A stretch of DNA of 64,000 nucleotides from Desulfoscipio geothermicus (GTDB lineage: Bacteria; Bacillota; Desulfotomaculia; Desulfotomaculales; Desulfallaceae), in contig JAENYS010000002.1 in NCBI GenBank assembly GCA_016841645.1, forward strand, positions 157,153 to 221,152. The letters run 5' to 3'. Positions 45,107 to 54,489 of this stretch are shown here, piece by piece; within the stretch, counting starts at the first letter, position 1; each line of letters opens with the position of its first letter. A program made the position numbers and the translations under genes. The notes beneath the pieces are model-generated. The model was not told the origin of the DNA, did not search any database, and worked only from the letters and a program-made list of their open reading frames with translations.

Positions 45107-46408
45107 ATGAGAATGGTGGATTTGATACAAAAGAAACGTGATGGATACTGTCTGACCAGTGAGGAAATAGATTTTTTGGTAAGCGGTTTTACCAATGGAT
45201 CAATTCCTGATTATCAAATGTCAGCCTTTTTAATGGCGGTGTATTTTCAGGGCATGGACATCCGGGAAACCACTCAATTAACGATGTCCATGGTCAATTC
45301 AGGGAATATAATGGATTTATCCGGTATACATGGCATCAAGGTGGATAAGCACTCTACAGGCGGTGTGGGGGATAAAACCAGTTTAATCGTGGGGCCGCTG
45401 GTAGCTGCGGTGGGTGTTCCGGTGGCCAAAATGTCGGGCCGGGGCTTGGGGCATACCGGTGGCACTATAGATAAGCTGGAATCAATCGAAGGGTTTCATG
45501 TGGAACTTTCCCAAGAATCGTTTGTGGAACAAGTAAATAAGCATAAAATAGCCATCGTTAGCCAAACCGGTAATTTAACTCCTGCCGATAAAAAGCTTTA
45601 CGCGTTGCGGGATGTAACCGCCACGGTTAATTCTATCCCTTTAATTGCCGGCTCTATAATGAGTAAAAAAATTGCCTCCGGTGCCGACGCTATCGTTCTG
45701 GACGTTAAGATGGGCTCCGGCGCTTTTATGAAAACCCTGGCTGATGCCCGGGAATTGGCTAAAATCATGGTGCAGATAGGCCAAGGTTTGAAAATAAAGA
45801 CTATCGCAATAATCACGGACATGAATCAGCCACTTGGCTACGAAGTAGGCAACGCCAATGAAGTAAAAGAAGCCATCGAAGTACTCGGCGGCAAGGGTGA
45901 AGCAGGTTTTATCCAAGTTTGTTTAACAATAGCTGCCTATATGTCGGTAGCAGGGGGCATATACGGAGACTTTAACCAAGCTTACACTATCTTGTCCGGG
46001 GTGCTTCAAAACGGTGGGGCTTTGGATAAGTTTAAGCAATTTATTGAAGCGCAGGGCGGCCGGGCGGCAGTGGCTGAAAACCCTGACCTTTTGCCCCGAG
46101 CCCAAAATCACGTTGAATTAAAATCCACGCTGGCCGGTTATATTCAAAACATTAATGCCGAGTCGGTGGGTACCGCGGCAATGCTGCTTGGTGCCGGAAG
46201 AAAAACTAAAAATGACCAAATTGATTATGCTGCCGGCATAACCTTAAAGAAAAAAACCGGGGATGAGGTAGGACCTGGGGATGTGCTGGCTGTTTTGCAC
46301 AGCAACCAGGCCATTAAACCGGAAAACTGCCAAATTTTAAGCAAAGCATTTATGATAGGACCTCAAAGGCCGGAGGAATTGCCGTTTGTTTATGATGTGA
46401 TAGAGTAA
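45107..46408 (+). CDS. pdp: Pyrimidine-nucleoside phosphorylase
   Basis: 433 residues. Splits uridine/thymidine to base and (deoxy)ribose 1-phosphate. Conserved opening DLIQKKRDG, phosphate-binding KHSTGGVGDKTSL, and substrate stretch AKMSGRGLGHTGGTIDKLE are all intact; the C-terminal domain is present (VGPGDVLAVLHSN). ATG follows AAGGGGGT. Partner of DeoB in nucleoside salvage. Confidence 0.95.
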   Translation: MRMVDLIQKKRDGYCLTSEEIDFLVSGFTNGSIPDYQMSAFLMAVYFQGMDIRETTQLTMSMVNSGNIMDLSGIHGIKVDKHSTGGVGDKTSLIVGPLVAAVGVPVAKMSGRGLGHTGGTIDKLESIEGFHVELSQESFVEQVNKHKIAIVSQTGNLTPADKKLYALRDVTATVNSIPLIAGSIMSKKIASGADAIVLDVKMGSGAFMKTLADARELAKIMVQIGQGLKIKTIAIITDMNQPLGYEVGNANEVKEAIEVLGGKGEAGFIQVCLTIAAYMSVAGGIYGDFNQAYTILSGVLQNGGALDKFKQFIEAQGGRAAVAENPDLLPRAQNHVELKSTLAGYIQNINAESVGTAAMLLGAGRKTKNDQIDYAAGITLKKKTGDEVGPGDVLAVLHSNQAIKPENCQILSKAFMIGPQRPEELPFVYDVIE

Positions 46409-46529
46409 AAGACTTGTGTTAAGAAGTTAGTTTAATATATTGAGATGGTGCAGCGCAAACTTTCGCCCCGTATAACTTTTACACAGCTCCACATAATATT
46501 TTTAACTGATAAAACAGGGGGGAAGTGCG

Positions 46530-47768
46530 ATGAAAGGCAAAAATGTTTATGCGATTATGCTTGCACTAATGTTGGTTATGTCCGTTGCCACCACCGGTGG
46601 CGGGCCGGCACTGGCGGCAACCGTTACAGCCATTCCTGGTGCGGTACAACAGTCGCTCAGCGGTACGGTGCCAGGTGTGACGCAGCAAATTGCTGCAGAG
46701 GTGCCGGTTACGGCACTGGAGACTACCGCGGAAGCAGCCGTGCTAATGGATGCTGCCACTGGCGAGGTGCTTTGGGTCAAGGAACAGGATAAAGAGTTGC
46801 CCATGGCCAGCGTGACTAAAATAATGACTTTGCTGTTGGCCTGTGAAGCCCTCGATCAGGGTAGAATCAGTCTTAACGACCGGGTTACGGTTTCGGAAAA
46901 TGCCTGGAGTATGGGGGGGTCACAAATTTACTTGGAACCTGGCGAGGAAATGAGTATGGAAGATATGCTGATTTCCATTGCTGTGGGTTCGGCCAATGAT
47001 GCAAGCGTAGCAGTGGCCGAGCATATAGCCGGTTCGGAGGAAGCTTTCGTGGAGATGATGAATAACCGGGCCAGGGAACTGGGCTGCAGGCATACCAAGT
47101 TTGCCAATCCAACCGGACTGCCGGCCGAAAATCATTATACCTCCGCTTACGACATGGCGTTGATTTTGCGCCAGGCCTTGACCTACAAGCAATTTTACAA
47201 AGATTCATCAATTTACAGGTACGACATCCGGGGTGGGGACTTTGTTTTGTGGAATACCAATAAACTGCTCAAGTGGTACAATGGAGTGGATGCGGGCAAA
47301 ACAGGCTGGACCAACGATGCTAAATATTGCCTGGCAGCTACAGCCAAACGGGACGGGTTGCGTTTGATTTCAGTAGTACTGGGCACTCCCGAACCGCGCA
47401 GCCATTTTCGGGAGACCATGAAAATTTTCAATTACGGTTTTTCCCGCTATGAGGCTGTGCATTTTGCTCAGCGTGGTGAAAGGGTCAAAACTATTAAGGT
47501 TGGCAAGGGTACCATAGATCAGGTTGGCGTGATTGCTGCAGCGGATATTGCGATAGCCGTGCCCAAAGGACAAAAGCAGAATTACCGGGGTAAAGTGTTA
47601 TTGCCGGAAGAAATAACGGCCCCGCTTAACAAAGGACAAAAGGTGGGCGACTTTATTTTGCTGGAAGGGCAAAAAGAAGTTCAGCGGATACCCCTGTTGG
47701 CCCAAAACCAAGTCAGCCGGGCTTCCATTTTCCGGCAGATGCATAAAGCTCTTGATCAAGTGTTTTAA
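46530..47768 (+). CDS. dacF: D-alanyl-D-alanine carboxypeptidase (DacF-like, S11)
   Basis: 412 residues. Secreted penicillin-binding protein 5-type enzyme: signal peptide (AIMLALMLVMSVATTGG... ending ALAA), then the three S11 motifs: MASVTKIM, a GSAN triad (VGSANDASV), and AGKTGWT. A C-terminal beta-rich domain and a terminal amphipathic stretch (ASIFRQMHKALDQVF) for membrane binding follow. It lies next to spoIIAA, as dacF does in B. subtilis, suggesting a role in spore cortex peptidoglycan. ATG follows GGGGGG. Confidence 0.92.
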   Translation: MKGKNVYAIMLALMLVMSVATTGGGPALAATVTAIPGAVQQSLSGTVPGVTQQIAAEVPVTALETTAEAAVLMDAATGEVLWVKEQDKELPMASVTKIMTLLLACEALDQGRISLNDRVTVSENAWSMGGSQIYLEPGEEMSMEDMLISIAVGSANDASVAVAEHIAGSEEAFVEMMNNRARELGCRHTKFANPTGLPAENHYTSAYDMALILRQALTYKQFYKDSSIYRYDIRGGDFVLWNTNKLLKWYNGVDAGKTGWTNDAKYCLAATAKRDGLRLISVVLGTPEPRSHFRETMKIFNYGFSRYEAVHFAQRGERVKTIKVGKGTIDQVGVIAAADIAIAVPKGQKQNYRGKVLLPEEITAPLNKGQKVGDFILLEGQKEVQRIPLLAQNQVSRASIFRQMHKALDQVF

Positions 47769-47789
47769 ATTGCCTTGAATGGTTACAGA

Positions 47790-47820
47790 TGGCTTCCGGT
47801 AAATATTCCGGAAGTCATTT
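47790..47820 (+). terminator. Hairpin after dacF
   Basis: TGGCTTCCGG (47790-47799) pairs with CCGGAAGTCA (47808-47817), with one G-U pair, and is followed by TTTGTTT. Confidence 0.65.
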
Positions 47821-47841
47821 GTTTATGCCTATGTAGATGTG

Positions 47842-47870
47842 TTGATATTGTTTGCCTTATATGGTAAAAT
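47842..47870 (+). promoter_or_regulatory. Sigma-A-like promoter for the spoIIA operon
   Basis: TTGATA (47842-47847) and TAAAAT (47865-47870) are 17 nt apart, 60 nt before the spoIIAA start. In Bacillus this operon is read by sigma-H under Spo0A; no clear sigma-H boxes were recognised here. Confidence 0.55.
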
Positions 47871-47929
47871 GTAGAAATGAGATTAGCGGTACATTCTTTA
47901 AATTTCTGGGCGAGTTGAGGTGGTCAATT

Positions 47930-48271
47930 GTGAATTATATAATTAAAAAGGAAAATAATTACCTAATAGTTTCAGTTATTGGTGATGTAGATATCAGTTT
48001 GACAGATTCACTGCGTGAAGATGTGGACCGGGCACTTGCAGAGTATAAAGATGTCAACCGGCTTGTTTTTGATCTAGCGGAAGTTGATTTTGTGGACAGC
48101 GCAGGTTTAGGGGTTATCTTAGGCCGTTACAAAAGAGTTACTGCCAAGGGGGGGAAGGTATATCTGGCAGGTGCCAAGCCCCAGGTAAAAAAAGTGCTGG
48201 ACCTGTCCGGCCTGCCGCATTTGATGGAGATATACTCTTCTGTGGACTTGTTGTTGGACAAGATTGGATAA
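47930..48271 (+). CDS. spoIIAA: Anti-sigma factor antagonist SpoIIAA
   Basis: 113 residues, STAS domain. Unphosphorylated SpoIIAA frees sigma-F from SpoIIAB in the forespore. The phosphorylated Ser lies in VDFVDSAGLGVILGRYK. The frame is open from 47852, but GAGGTGG (47917-47923) and family length place the start at GTG 47930. First gene of the compact spoIIAA-AB-sigF operon. Confidence 0.95.
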   Translation: MNYIIKKENNYLIVSVIGDVDISLTDSLREDVDRALAEYKDVNRLVFDLAEVDFVDSAGLGVILGRYKRVTAKGGKVYLAGAKPQVKKVLDLSGLPHLMEIYSSVDLLLDKIG

Positions 48272-48339
48272 AAATTTAACCAATACACTAGCTGGTTTAT
48301 AGAGATATACCAGGTAACCTGAAAAGGAGGTTGCAGTAA

Positions 48340-48780
48340 TTGAATAAAGCCGTTCTTGAATTTTCCAGTCGCCGGGAAAATGTTGCTTTTTCCCGGATTG
48401 CGGTCGCTGCTCTTGCTGCCCAGTTGGATTTTACACTATCTGATTTAGAAGAAATAAAGGTAGCGGTCTCCGAAGCGGTGACCAATGCCATAATTCACGG
48501 GTACGAAAATCACCCGGATTGCATGGTCCGTTTGGAAATTAAAATTGTTGAAGAATTTATGGAGATTGAAATCATAGATACCGGCAAGGGTATCAAGGAT
48601 ATTACCAGAGCATTGGAGCCGGCTTACTCTACCGATCCTGAACGGATGGGATTGGGCTTTGCTTTTATGCAATCATTTATGGAGAATTTAAATGTGTCTT
48701 CCTCACCAGGTAAAGGTACCCGAGTGAAGATGAGCAGAAGGGCAGGTACACCCGGCCGCAAGGCAGTGTCGGAACAATAG
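48340..48780 (+). CDS. spoIIAB: Anti-sigma F factor / serine kinase SpoIIAB
   Basis: 146 residues, GHKL ATPase/kinase fold. It binds sigma-F and phosphorylates SpoIIAA. N box EIKVAVSEAVTNAIIHGY, G1 box EIIDTGKGIKD and G2 box GLGFAFMQSF are visible. TTG start at 48340 lies 9 nt after AAGGAGG (48324-48330). Confidence 0.96.
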   Translation: MNKAVLEFSSRRENVAFSRIAVAALAAQLDFTLSDLEEIKVAVSEAVTNAIIHGYENHPDCMVRLEIKIVEEFMEIEIIDTGKGIKDITRALEPAYSTDPERMGLGFAFMQSFMENLNVSSSPGKGTRVKMSRRAGTPGRKAVSEQ

Positions 48781-48791
48781 GGGGAATTACC

Positions 48792-49568
48792 ATGAGTAAC
48801 CGGTTAATGGAAATGAACCTGCCCCGCTTTCCCTTACTTAAGGATACGGAAATGAAAGAACTGTTGTACCGGGCTCAGGCAGGGGACGAGCAGGCCAGGG
48901 AGCGCTTGGTCAATTGTAATTTAAAGCTGGTATTTAACCTGGTCAAGCGGTTTCAAAACCGAGGCTATGAGTTGGAGGACCTTTTTCAAATCGGCTGCAT
49001 TGGATTAATGAAGGCCATTGACAAGTTTGACATGAACTATAATGTGCGATTTTCCACTTATGCCGTGCCCATGATTGTGGGTGAAATAAGGCGGTTTTTG
49101 CGTGACGACAATCTTATCAAAGTAAGCCGCTCGATAAAAGAAACTGCTTACAAAGTGCAGCAGACCAGGGATATGTTGGTGGCCAAAATGGGCCGGGAAC
49201 CAACGGTTAACGAAATTGCTGTTGAATTAGGCATACCCAGGGAGGAAGTAGTGACGGCATTGGATGCATCTCTATCACCAGCATCTATTTATGAAACACT
49301 GCACCAGGATGATGGTGATCCTATTTATTTGCTTGATCAACTGAGCGAGGGTAGTGGTCAAGAAATACCCTGGCTGGATAATATTGCCATAAAAGAGGTG
49401 TTAAAAAGATTGCCGGATAGGGACCGGCTCATATTACTATGGCGATTTTTTGGTGATAAGACCCAGGGGGAAATTGCTAATCGGTTGGGGCTTTCCCAGG
49501 TACAAGTTTCCCGCTTGGAACGCCAGGCTTTGCAAAAACTGCGAGACATGATGGAAAACGCTCAGTAA
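48792..49568 (+). CDS. sigF: RNA polymerase sporulation sigma factor SigF
   Basis: 258 residues. First forespore-specific sigma factor. Region 2 (NLKLVFNLVKRFQNRGYELEDLFQIGCIGLMKAIDKFD..VRFSTYAVPMIVGEIRRFLRD), region 3 and the C-terminal region 4 helix-turn-helix (KTQGEIANRLGLSQVQVSRLERQAL) are intact; these are given as key stretches only. ATG 48792 follows AGGGGGA. Followed by a terminator. Confidence 0.96.
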   Translation: MSNRLMEMNLPRFPLLKDTEMKELLYRAQAGDEQARERLVNCNLKLVFNLVKRFQNRGYELEDLFQIGCIGLMKAIDKFDMNYNVRFSTYAVPMIVGEIRRFLRDDNLIKVSRSIKETAYKVQQTRDMLVAKMGREPTVNEIAVELGIPREEVVTALDASLSPASIYETLHQDDGDPIYLLDQLSEGSGQEIPWLDNIAIKEVLKRLPDRDRLILLWRFFGDKTQGEIANRLGLSQVQVSRLERQALQKLRDMMENAQ

Positions 49569-49608
49569 CCATTTGTATTGTTTAACACTTAGTATAGACT
49601 TATGCATT

Positions 49609-49636
49609 AAAGAGGGCGAACAAGCTCTCTTTTATT
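49609..49636 (+). terminator. Intrinsic terminator after sigF
   Basis: AAAGAGGGC (49609-49617) pairs with GCTCTCTTT (49624-49632), with one G-U pair, followed by TATTTTG. Confidence 0.82.
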
Positions 49637-49798
49637 TTGTGAAAATTTGCTGGCCAAAGCGATATTACAGGGCGATTTTGTTAACATAATTTTAAATTAT
49701 ATGTTACTAAGCACATGTTCTGAGACTGTATAAAAAATTGTATGGAACAAATAATACAATTGCTATATAGAATTAATCATGCAAAGGGGGATTATATT

Positions 49799-49993
49799 AT
49801 GCATATGAAGGTTATGGAAATGGTGGGAGAATCAACTGAAGGTTGGCGCAGTGCTGTACAGTCAGCTGTTTCCGAGGCATCCAAAACAACAAGCAATATT
49901 GTTGGTGTGGAAGTGGTCAACTTCACTGCCAATGTGCAAAACGGCAGGGTAGTTGAGTATAAAGCCAACCTAAAAGTAGCCCACACCGATTAA
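49799..49993 (+). CDS. Dodecin family protein
   Basis: 64 residues, the usual size. MKVMEMVGESTEGWRSAVQSAV (as key words) and GVEVVNFTANVQNGRVVEYKANLKV follow the dodecin pattern of one helix on a three-stranded sheet. Dodecins form hollow 12-mers that store flavin or CoA. The flavin-binding Trp of archaeal dodecins is not at the same place, as in other bacterial members. ATG 49799 follows AAAGGGGG; the frame upstream is spurious. It lies as a separate unit between sigF and spoVAE. Confidence 0.85.
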   Translation: MHMKVMEMVGESTEGWRSAVQSAVSEASKTTSNIVGVEVVNFTANVQNGRVVEYKANLKVAHTD

Positions 49994-49999
49994 AAGTGA

Positions 50000-50017
50000 G
50001 GACACCATTAGGTGTCC
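50000..50017 (+). terminator. Hairpin after the dodecin gene
   Basis: GGACACC (50000-50006) pairs with GGTGTCC (50011-50017), extended by AAGTGA/TTACTT. No long T-run, so efficiency is uncertain. Confidence 0.6.
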
Positions 50018-50087
50018 CTTACTTATACCGGCCGGCGATAATATTATAGCAGGCTATAATTACTGAACAGATAAGGGGAGCAAACCG

Positions 50088-50672
50088 GTGGGTAAACCAA
50101 TCAGTGTAATAGTAGTAACGGATGGGGACAAGATGGCTAAAAAAACGGTGGAAACAGCGGCGCACAATATAGGGGCTCGCACTATTTCCACATCGGCCGG
50201 CAATCCCACCACTTTGACCGGAGAACAATTGGTGGATTTGATCAAACAAGCCGCTCATGAGCCAGTGGTGGTAATGTTGGATGACAAGGGTAAGCTTGGA
50301 ATGGGACGTGGTGAATCGGTGCTGGTTTATTTGGCCGGTCACCCGGATATACGCATTTTAGGCGTTCTGGCTGTGGCCTCCAATACCGAGTTTACGCACG
50401 GGGCGCACGTGGATTTATCAGTTGACTGTCACGGAGATTTAGTGGACGGGCCGGTAGACAAGCTGGGACAGGAGAGCGGGTGTACCGGTGAGGTGCTTTG
50501 CGGCGATACTGTGGAAGTGCTGGATGAATTAAACATACCGGTAGTTATTGGTATCGGTGATGTGGGAAAAATGGATTATGCTGATGATTATGCCTTAGGC
50601 GCACCGCTAACCACCAAGGCATTAAGGGAAATAATCAAGAGGAGTGGATACGATGGCACCGGCTGCCATTGA
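50088..50672 (+). CDS. spoVAE: Stage V sporulation protein AE (SpoVAEa type)
   Basis: 194 residues, soluble, of the SpoVAEa family. The pattern VIVVTDGDKMAKKTVETAA, SAGNPTTLTGEQLVDLI, ILGVLAVASNTEF, and IPVVIGIGDVGKM is family-specific. SpoVA proteins move dipicolinic acid into the forespore; the role of this soluble member is unclear. GTG start at 50088 follows AAGGGGAG. The other SpoVA subunits (AA to AD) are not in the window. Confidence 0.9.
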   Translation: MGKPISVIVVTDGDKMAKKTVETAAHNIGARTISTSAGNPTTLTGEQLVDLIKQAAHEPVVVMLDDKGKLGMGRGESVLVYLAGHPDIRILGVLAVASNTEFTHGAHVDLSVDCHGDLVDGPVDKLGQESGCTGEVLCGDTVEVLDELNIPVVIGIGDVGKMDYADDYALGAPLTTKALREIIKRSGYDGTGCH

Positions 50673-52185
50673 AGAGAAGACCAAGCTAAGTAAGGATCTG
50701 GCTATTAATAAAGATTTGTTGGCTGAAAAATTAGCCTTTGATAAAAACTTTGATATAGTCAGGCGGGAAATGTTCATCGGCGGCCGCAAGACGTTGATGC
50801 TGTTTGTTGATGCTTTTGCCAATGCCGAACTGATGACGCAAATATTATATAACTTGCATCAATTGGACAGGGAAGATCTGTCGGTGGATGCCTTTCAAAA
50901 ACTGTTTTTAAAACATATCAATTATGTTGAAGTGCAGCCAACAGAACATCTTGAGGATTTGATTGAAAAGATGCTTTCAGGACCCCTGGCACTGCTTGTT
51001 GACGGCCTGGATAAAGCGATTATGTTGGATGTGCGTACTTACCCTGCTCGCAACCCCGAAGAGCCTGATTTAGAGAAGGTGGTGCGAGGTTCCCGGGACG
51101 GTTTCACGGAAACACTGGTTTTTAATACAGCCCTGATCAGGCGGCGTATCCGTGACCCAAAGCTGCGCATGGAATATGCTCAGGCAGGAAATCGTTCCAA
51201 AACCGATATGGTTATTTGTTATATCGAGGATATTGCCAATAATGATTTGGTAGATAGTATTCGTGAGAAAATTGGTGCCATCAATATTGACGGGCTGCCG
51301 ATGGCTGAAAAAGCCGTAGAGGAACTTATTACACCCGGCAACTATTGGAACCCGTTGCCCAGAGTACGTTATACGGAAAGGCCGGATGTGGCCGCGAGTC
51401 ACTTGCTAGAGGGACACGTGCTGGTGCTGGTGGATACATCTCCTAGCGTGATTATTACTCCATCAACTTATTTTCACCACCTGCAGCACGCCGAGGAATA
51501 CCGGCAAAATCCTACGGCAGGGGTATACATGCGCTTAATCAGGCTTATGGGGATAGCTATTTCCGTGTTTCTGCTGCCCTTATGGTTGCTGGCGGTGCTG
51601 CAGCCCAGCCTATTACCTGACGCCTTGAAATTTATTGGCCCCGATAAAGTTGGTAAAATACCCATATTTGTTCAGTTCTTGCTCGCCGAGGCTGCGGTGG
51701 ATATGGTGCGCATGGCCACTATTCATACTCCCACGGCACTGGCTACCGCAGTAGGTCTGATTGCAGCGCTGTTGATCGGCGATTTGGCGGTGACCGTGGG
51801 GCTGTTCAACCCTGAAGTGATTATGTACACCGCGGCGGCGGTAGTGGGTAACTACCTTACGCCCAGTTACGAATTGGGATTTGCCAACCGGCTGATCCGC
51901 TTGTTTCTGCTGGTTATGGTAGGCTTCTTCCAACTGCCCGGACTGTTAGTGGGACTGGCGCTGGTGCTGGCGTTGTTGATTTTCACTCGCTCCTTCGGGG
52001 TGCCCTACATGTGGCCTCTGATACCCTTTAACGCCAAAGCACTGTACAATATTATTGTGCGCCGCCCGGTGCCGGTAAGCAATGTGCGGCCCAGCATTTT
52101 AAAAACTCGGGATAGTGACCGGCAGGCTGTGCCGGTGCCGGCTCGCAAACCAGGTAAAAATAATAAGCAGCAGGATAAGAAATAA
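50653..52185 (+). CDS. spoVAF: Stage V sporulation protein AF (GerA-family membrane protein)
   Basis: 510 residues. N-terminal soluble GerA-like domain (about 1-290; IGGRKTLMLFVDAFA, VRGSRDGFTETLVFNTALIRRRIRD) then about four transmembrane segments and a basic C-terminal tail rich in Pro and Lys. Member of the GerAA family, a spore inner-membrane protein linked to SpoVA function and germination. ATG 50653 follows AGAGGAGTGG and overlaps spoVAE by 20 nt. Confidence 0.92.
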   Translation: MAPAAIEEKTKLSKDLAINKDLLAEKLAFDKNFDIVRREMFIGGRKTLMLFVDAFANAELMTQILYNLHQLDREDLSVDAFQKLFLKHINYVEVQPTEHLEDLIEKMLSGPLALLVDGLDKAIMLDVRTYPARNPEEPDLEKVVRGSRDGFTETLVFNTALIRRRIRDPKLRMEYAQAGNRSKTDMVICYIEDIANNDLVDSIREKIGAINIDGLPMAEKAVEELITPGNYWNPLPRVRYTERPDVAASHLLEGHVLVLVDTSPSVIITPSTYFHHLQHAEEYRQNPTAGVYMRLIRLMGIAISVFLLPLWLLAVLQPSLLPDALKFIGPDKVGKIPIFVQFLLAEAAVDMVRMATIHTPTALATAVGLIAALLIGDLAVTVGLFNPEVIMYTAAAVVGNYLTPSYELGFANRLIRLFLLVMVGFFQLPGLLVGLALVLALLIFTRSFGVPYMWPLIPFNAKALYNIIVRRPVPVSNVRPSILKTRDSDRQAVPVPARKPGKNNKQQDKK

Positions 52186-52243
52186 CCGCAGCTGTTACAC
52201 GATATAACAAAATGTTTTCAGGTATGGCTTTTGTTTGCTCTTG

Positions 52244-52272
52244 AGAAACCTGGTATGCGTCAGGTTTCTTTT
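52244..52272 (+). terminator. Intrinsic terminator after spoVAF
   Basis: AGAAACCTG (52244-52252) pairs with CAGGTTTCT (52261-52269) over an 8-nt loop, followed by TTTT. Confidence 0.88.
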
Positions 52273-52366
52273 CTAATCAGAAAAAAATTCGTTTTAGTAT
52301 ATCAATTTATTTTTTAGTTCATAATACTTTAATGTTAGAAAACTCCGGAACGGGAGGCATATAATA

Positions 52367-53365
52367 ATGTCCGTTACAGTGGGTATACCTAGAGCGTTAC
52401 TTTTCTATTATTACTATCCACAGTGGAAAACCTTCTTTGACCACCTGGGGGTAAAAACCCTGGTATCCCGGGAAACTACCCGGGGTATATTGGAAAAAGG
52501 CATTAAATCTACCGTTGACGAGGCCTGTTTGCCTGTCAAACTGGCTGTAGGACACGTACTTGACCTTTACGATAAAGTGGACTATATATTTTTACCGCGC
52601 ATAGTCAGTACAGCCCGGAGGGAATATATTTGCCCCAAATTCCTGGGCTTTCCCGATATAGTGCGTAACAATATCAATAACCTGCCGCCTTTAATTGATT
52701 ATAGTATGGATTTATACCGCAAAGGCAGCAGTCTGTATAATTTATTTTATACAGTAGGCAGGCAGTTTACCCACAACCCGGCACGTATTTTTATGGCTTA
52801 TAAAAAATCAATAGAATCGCTGCGCATGCATTGCCAGGAAATGGAGGCTGGTTGGCTGCCGTTTGAAGCCGGTGGCAATCACAACCATGAACACCGGCCC
52901 CAGAGTGCCGGTGTTCAGGACGTCACCATTGCCGTAATCGGTCATCCATACAATATTTACGATCGTCATATCAGTATGAATATGGTTAAACGGCTGTGGG
53001 ATTATGGGGCCAATGTAGTAACTGCAGATCACTTGCCTGAAAATGTTTTTCGCCGCGAAGCAGGGAAACTGCCCAAGCAGCTTTTTTGGACTTTAAACCA
53101 GCGTATGGTGGGTGCCGCCTTTTACTATTTTGACCGGCCGGAAGTGGACGGGCTGATCCATGTGGCCTCCTTCGGGTGCGGGCCGGATTCTATGACCGGC
53201 GAATTAATCGAGCGGTTTGCCCGCCAGGGCTCGCGCAAGCCTCTGCTTAATTTAACCATTGATGAACATACCGGAGAAGCGGGTATGGTTACACGCCTTG
53301 AAGCATTCATGGATATGGTTAGATGGCGACGTCAACTGGATGACGTGGCAGCTACGTATTATTAG
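52367..53365 (+). CDS. Acyl-CoA dehydratase activase-related protein (DUF2229)
   Basis: 332 residues. Conserved Cys are seen in STVDEACLPVKLAVGH, YICPKFLGFPD and FGCGPDSMTGE, spaced as in the DUF2229 family that resembles the alpha/beta subunits of 2-hydroxyacyl-CoA dehydratases and may carry an FeS cluster. The C-terminal DEHTGEAGMVTRLEAFMD recurs in the next gene, suggesting that the two are paralogous halves. First of three adjacent genes. ATG follows CGGGAGG. Biochemical role unknown. Confidence 0.82.
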   Translation: MSVTVGIPRALLFYYYYPQWKTFFDHLGVKTLVSRETTRGILEKGIKSTVDEACLPVKLAVGHVLDLYDKVDYIFLPRIVSTARREYICPKFLGFPDIVRNNINNLPPLIDYSMDLYRKGSSLYNLFYTVGRQFTHNPARIFMAYKKSIESLRMHCQEMEAGWLPFEAGGNHNHEHRPQSAGVQDVTIAVIGHPYNIYDRHISMNMVKRLWDYGANVVTADHLPENVFRREAGKLPKQLFWTLNQRMVGAAFYYFDRPEVDGLIHVASFGCGPDSMTGELIERFARQGSRKPLLNLTIDEHTGEAGMVTRLEAFMDMVRWRRQLDDVAATYY

Positions 53366-53391
53366 GATGATTGAGAAAGGTGTAGATACCG

Positions 53392-54489
53392 GTGAAGGTA
53401 GTTTATCCCCACATGGGGCATATGTGGATATGCATTAAGGGCATGCTGGAGTATCTAAACGTGGAGGTGGTGGTACCGCCGCCTTCCAGTAAAAAAACAT
53501 TGCTGCTGGGAGTTAAGCATTCCCCAGAATTTGCTTGCATGCCATTAAAACTAAATTTAGGTAACTTTATGGAGGCTGCCGAATTGGGAGCTGACACCAT
53601 CGTAATGGCCGGAGGGTGCGGCCCCTGTCGGTTTGGCTATTACGCCCATGTAGAGCACGCCATCCTGCGGGATCTGGGCTACCGGTATGAATTGGTGGTC
53701 TTGGAACCACCCCAAAAACACATAGGCGAACTGTTGGGCAAGATCAAGCATATCACTGGACAGCAGTCCTGGCGGCGGGTAATTAACGGTATTCGTTTTG
53801 GTTACAACAAGGCTGAGGCTGTAGATAAGCTGGAAAGGATGGCCCATTATTGCCGGCCACGGGAAACCAAAGCCGGTGCCACCGACCGGGTGTTGCAGGA
53901 CGCCCTGAAAGAGATAATTGCTGTGTCTGCGCCGGAAGGACTACCGGTAGCATTAAACAGAGCTGTTGACATGATGAATGCCGTATCGCTGGATAAACAC
54001 AGGCCGGTACTACGCATTGGCCTGGTGGGGGAAATTTACACCCTGCTGGAGCCCTTTGCCAACCAGGATATTGAACGCAAACTGGGCAGCATGGGGGTAG
54101 AGGTGGATCGCTCTATTTACCTTAGCGAGTGGGTTAACGAGCACCTTTTTTTAGGGTTGGTTAGAAACACGGGCAGCAGCAAATTAGCCAAGCAAAAGGC
54201 TGTTAAATACCTGAGGCATTTTGTAGGTGGACATGGCTTGGAAACCGTGGGCAGTACAGTGCTATATGCAAAGCAGGGCTATGACGGCGTGATTCAAATG
54301 TTACCTTTTACCTGTATGCCGGAAATAGTGGCCCAAAGCATCTTACCCCGAATAAGCTCTGAATTAGGTATTCCAGTCATGACGTTAATTGTGGACGAGC
54401 AGTCCGGGGAAGCCGGCCTGGTTACCAGGCTGGAGGCATTTGTGGATTTATTGGCCAGGAGAAAACAAACCGGGGAGGTGTTGGCTTAA
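53392..54489 (+). CDS. CoA protein activase / DUF2229 paralogue
   Basis: 365 residues. Cys motifs HSPEFACMPLKLNLGN, AGGCGPCRFGYYA and LPFTCMPEIVAQSI suggest an FeS cluster site; DEQSGEAGLVTRLEAFVD near the C-terminus is shared with the preceding protein. Starts at GTG 53392. Its stop overlaps the next ATG by one base (TAATG), so the trio is one operon. Confidence 0.82.
   Translation: MKVVYPHMGHMWICIKGMLEYLNVEVVVPPPSSKKTLLLGVKHSPEFACMPLKLNLGNFMEAAELGADTIVMAGGCGPCRFGYYAHVEHAILRDLGYRYELVVLEPPQKHIGELLGKIKHITGQQSWRRVINGIRFGYNKAEAVDKLERMAHYCRPRETKAGATDRVLQDALKEIIAVSAPEGLPVALNRAVDMMNAVSLDKHRPVLRIGLVGEIYTLLEPFANQDIERKLGSMGVEVDRSIYLSEWVNEHLFLGLVRNTGSSKLAKQKAVKYLRHFVGGHGLETVGSTVLYAKQGYDGVIQMLPFTCMPEIVAQSILPRISSELGIPVMTLIVDEQSGEAGLVTRLEAFVDLLARRKQTGEVLA

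Noticed and set aside
46445..46792. 115-codon frame overlapping the start of dacF
   Set aside because: Shifted frame of the dacF signal peptide region; Cys/Arg/Gly-rich with no homologue recognised.
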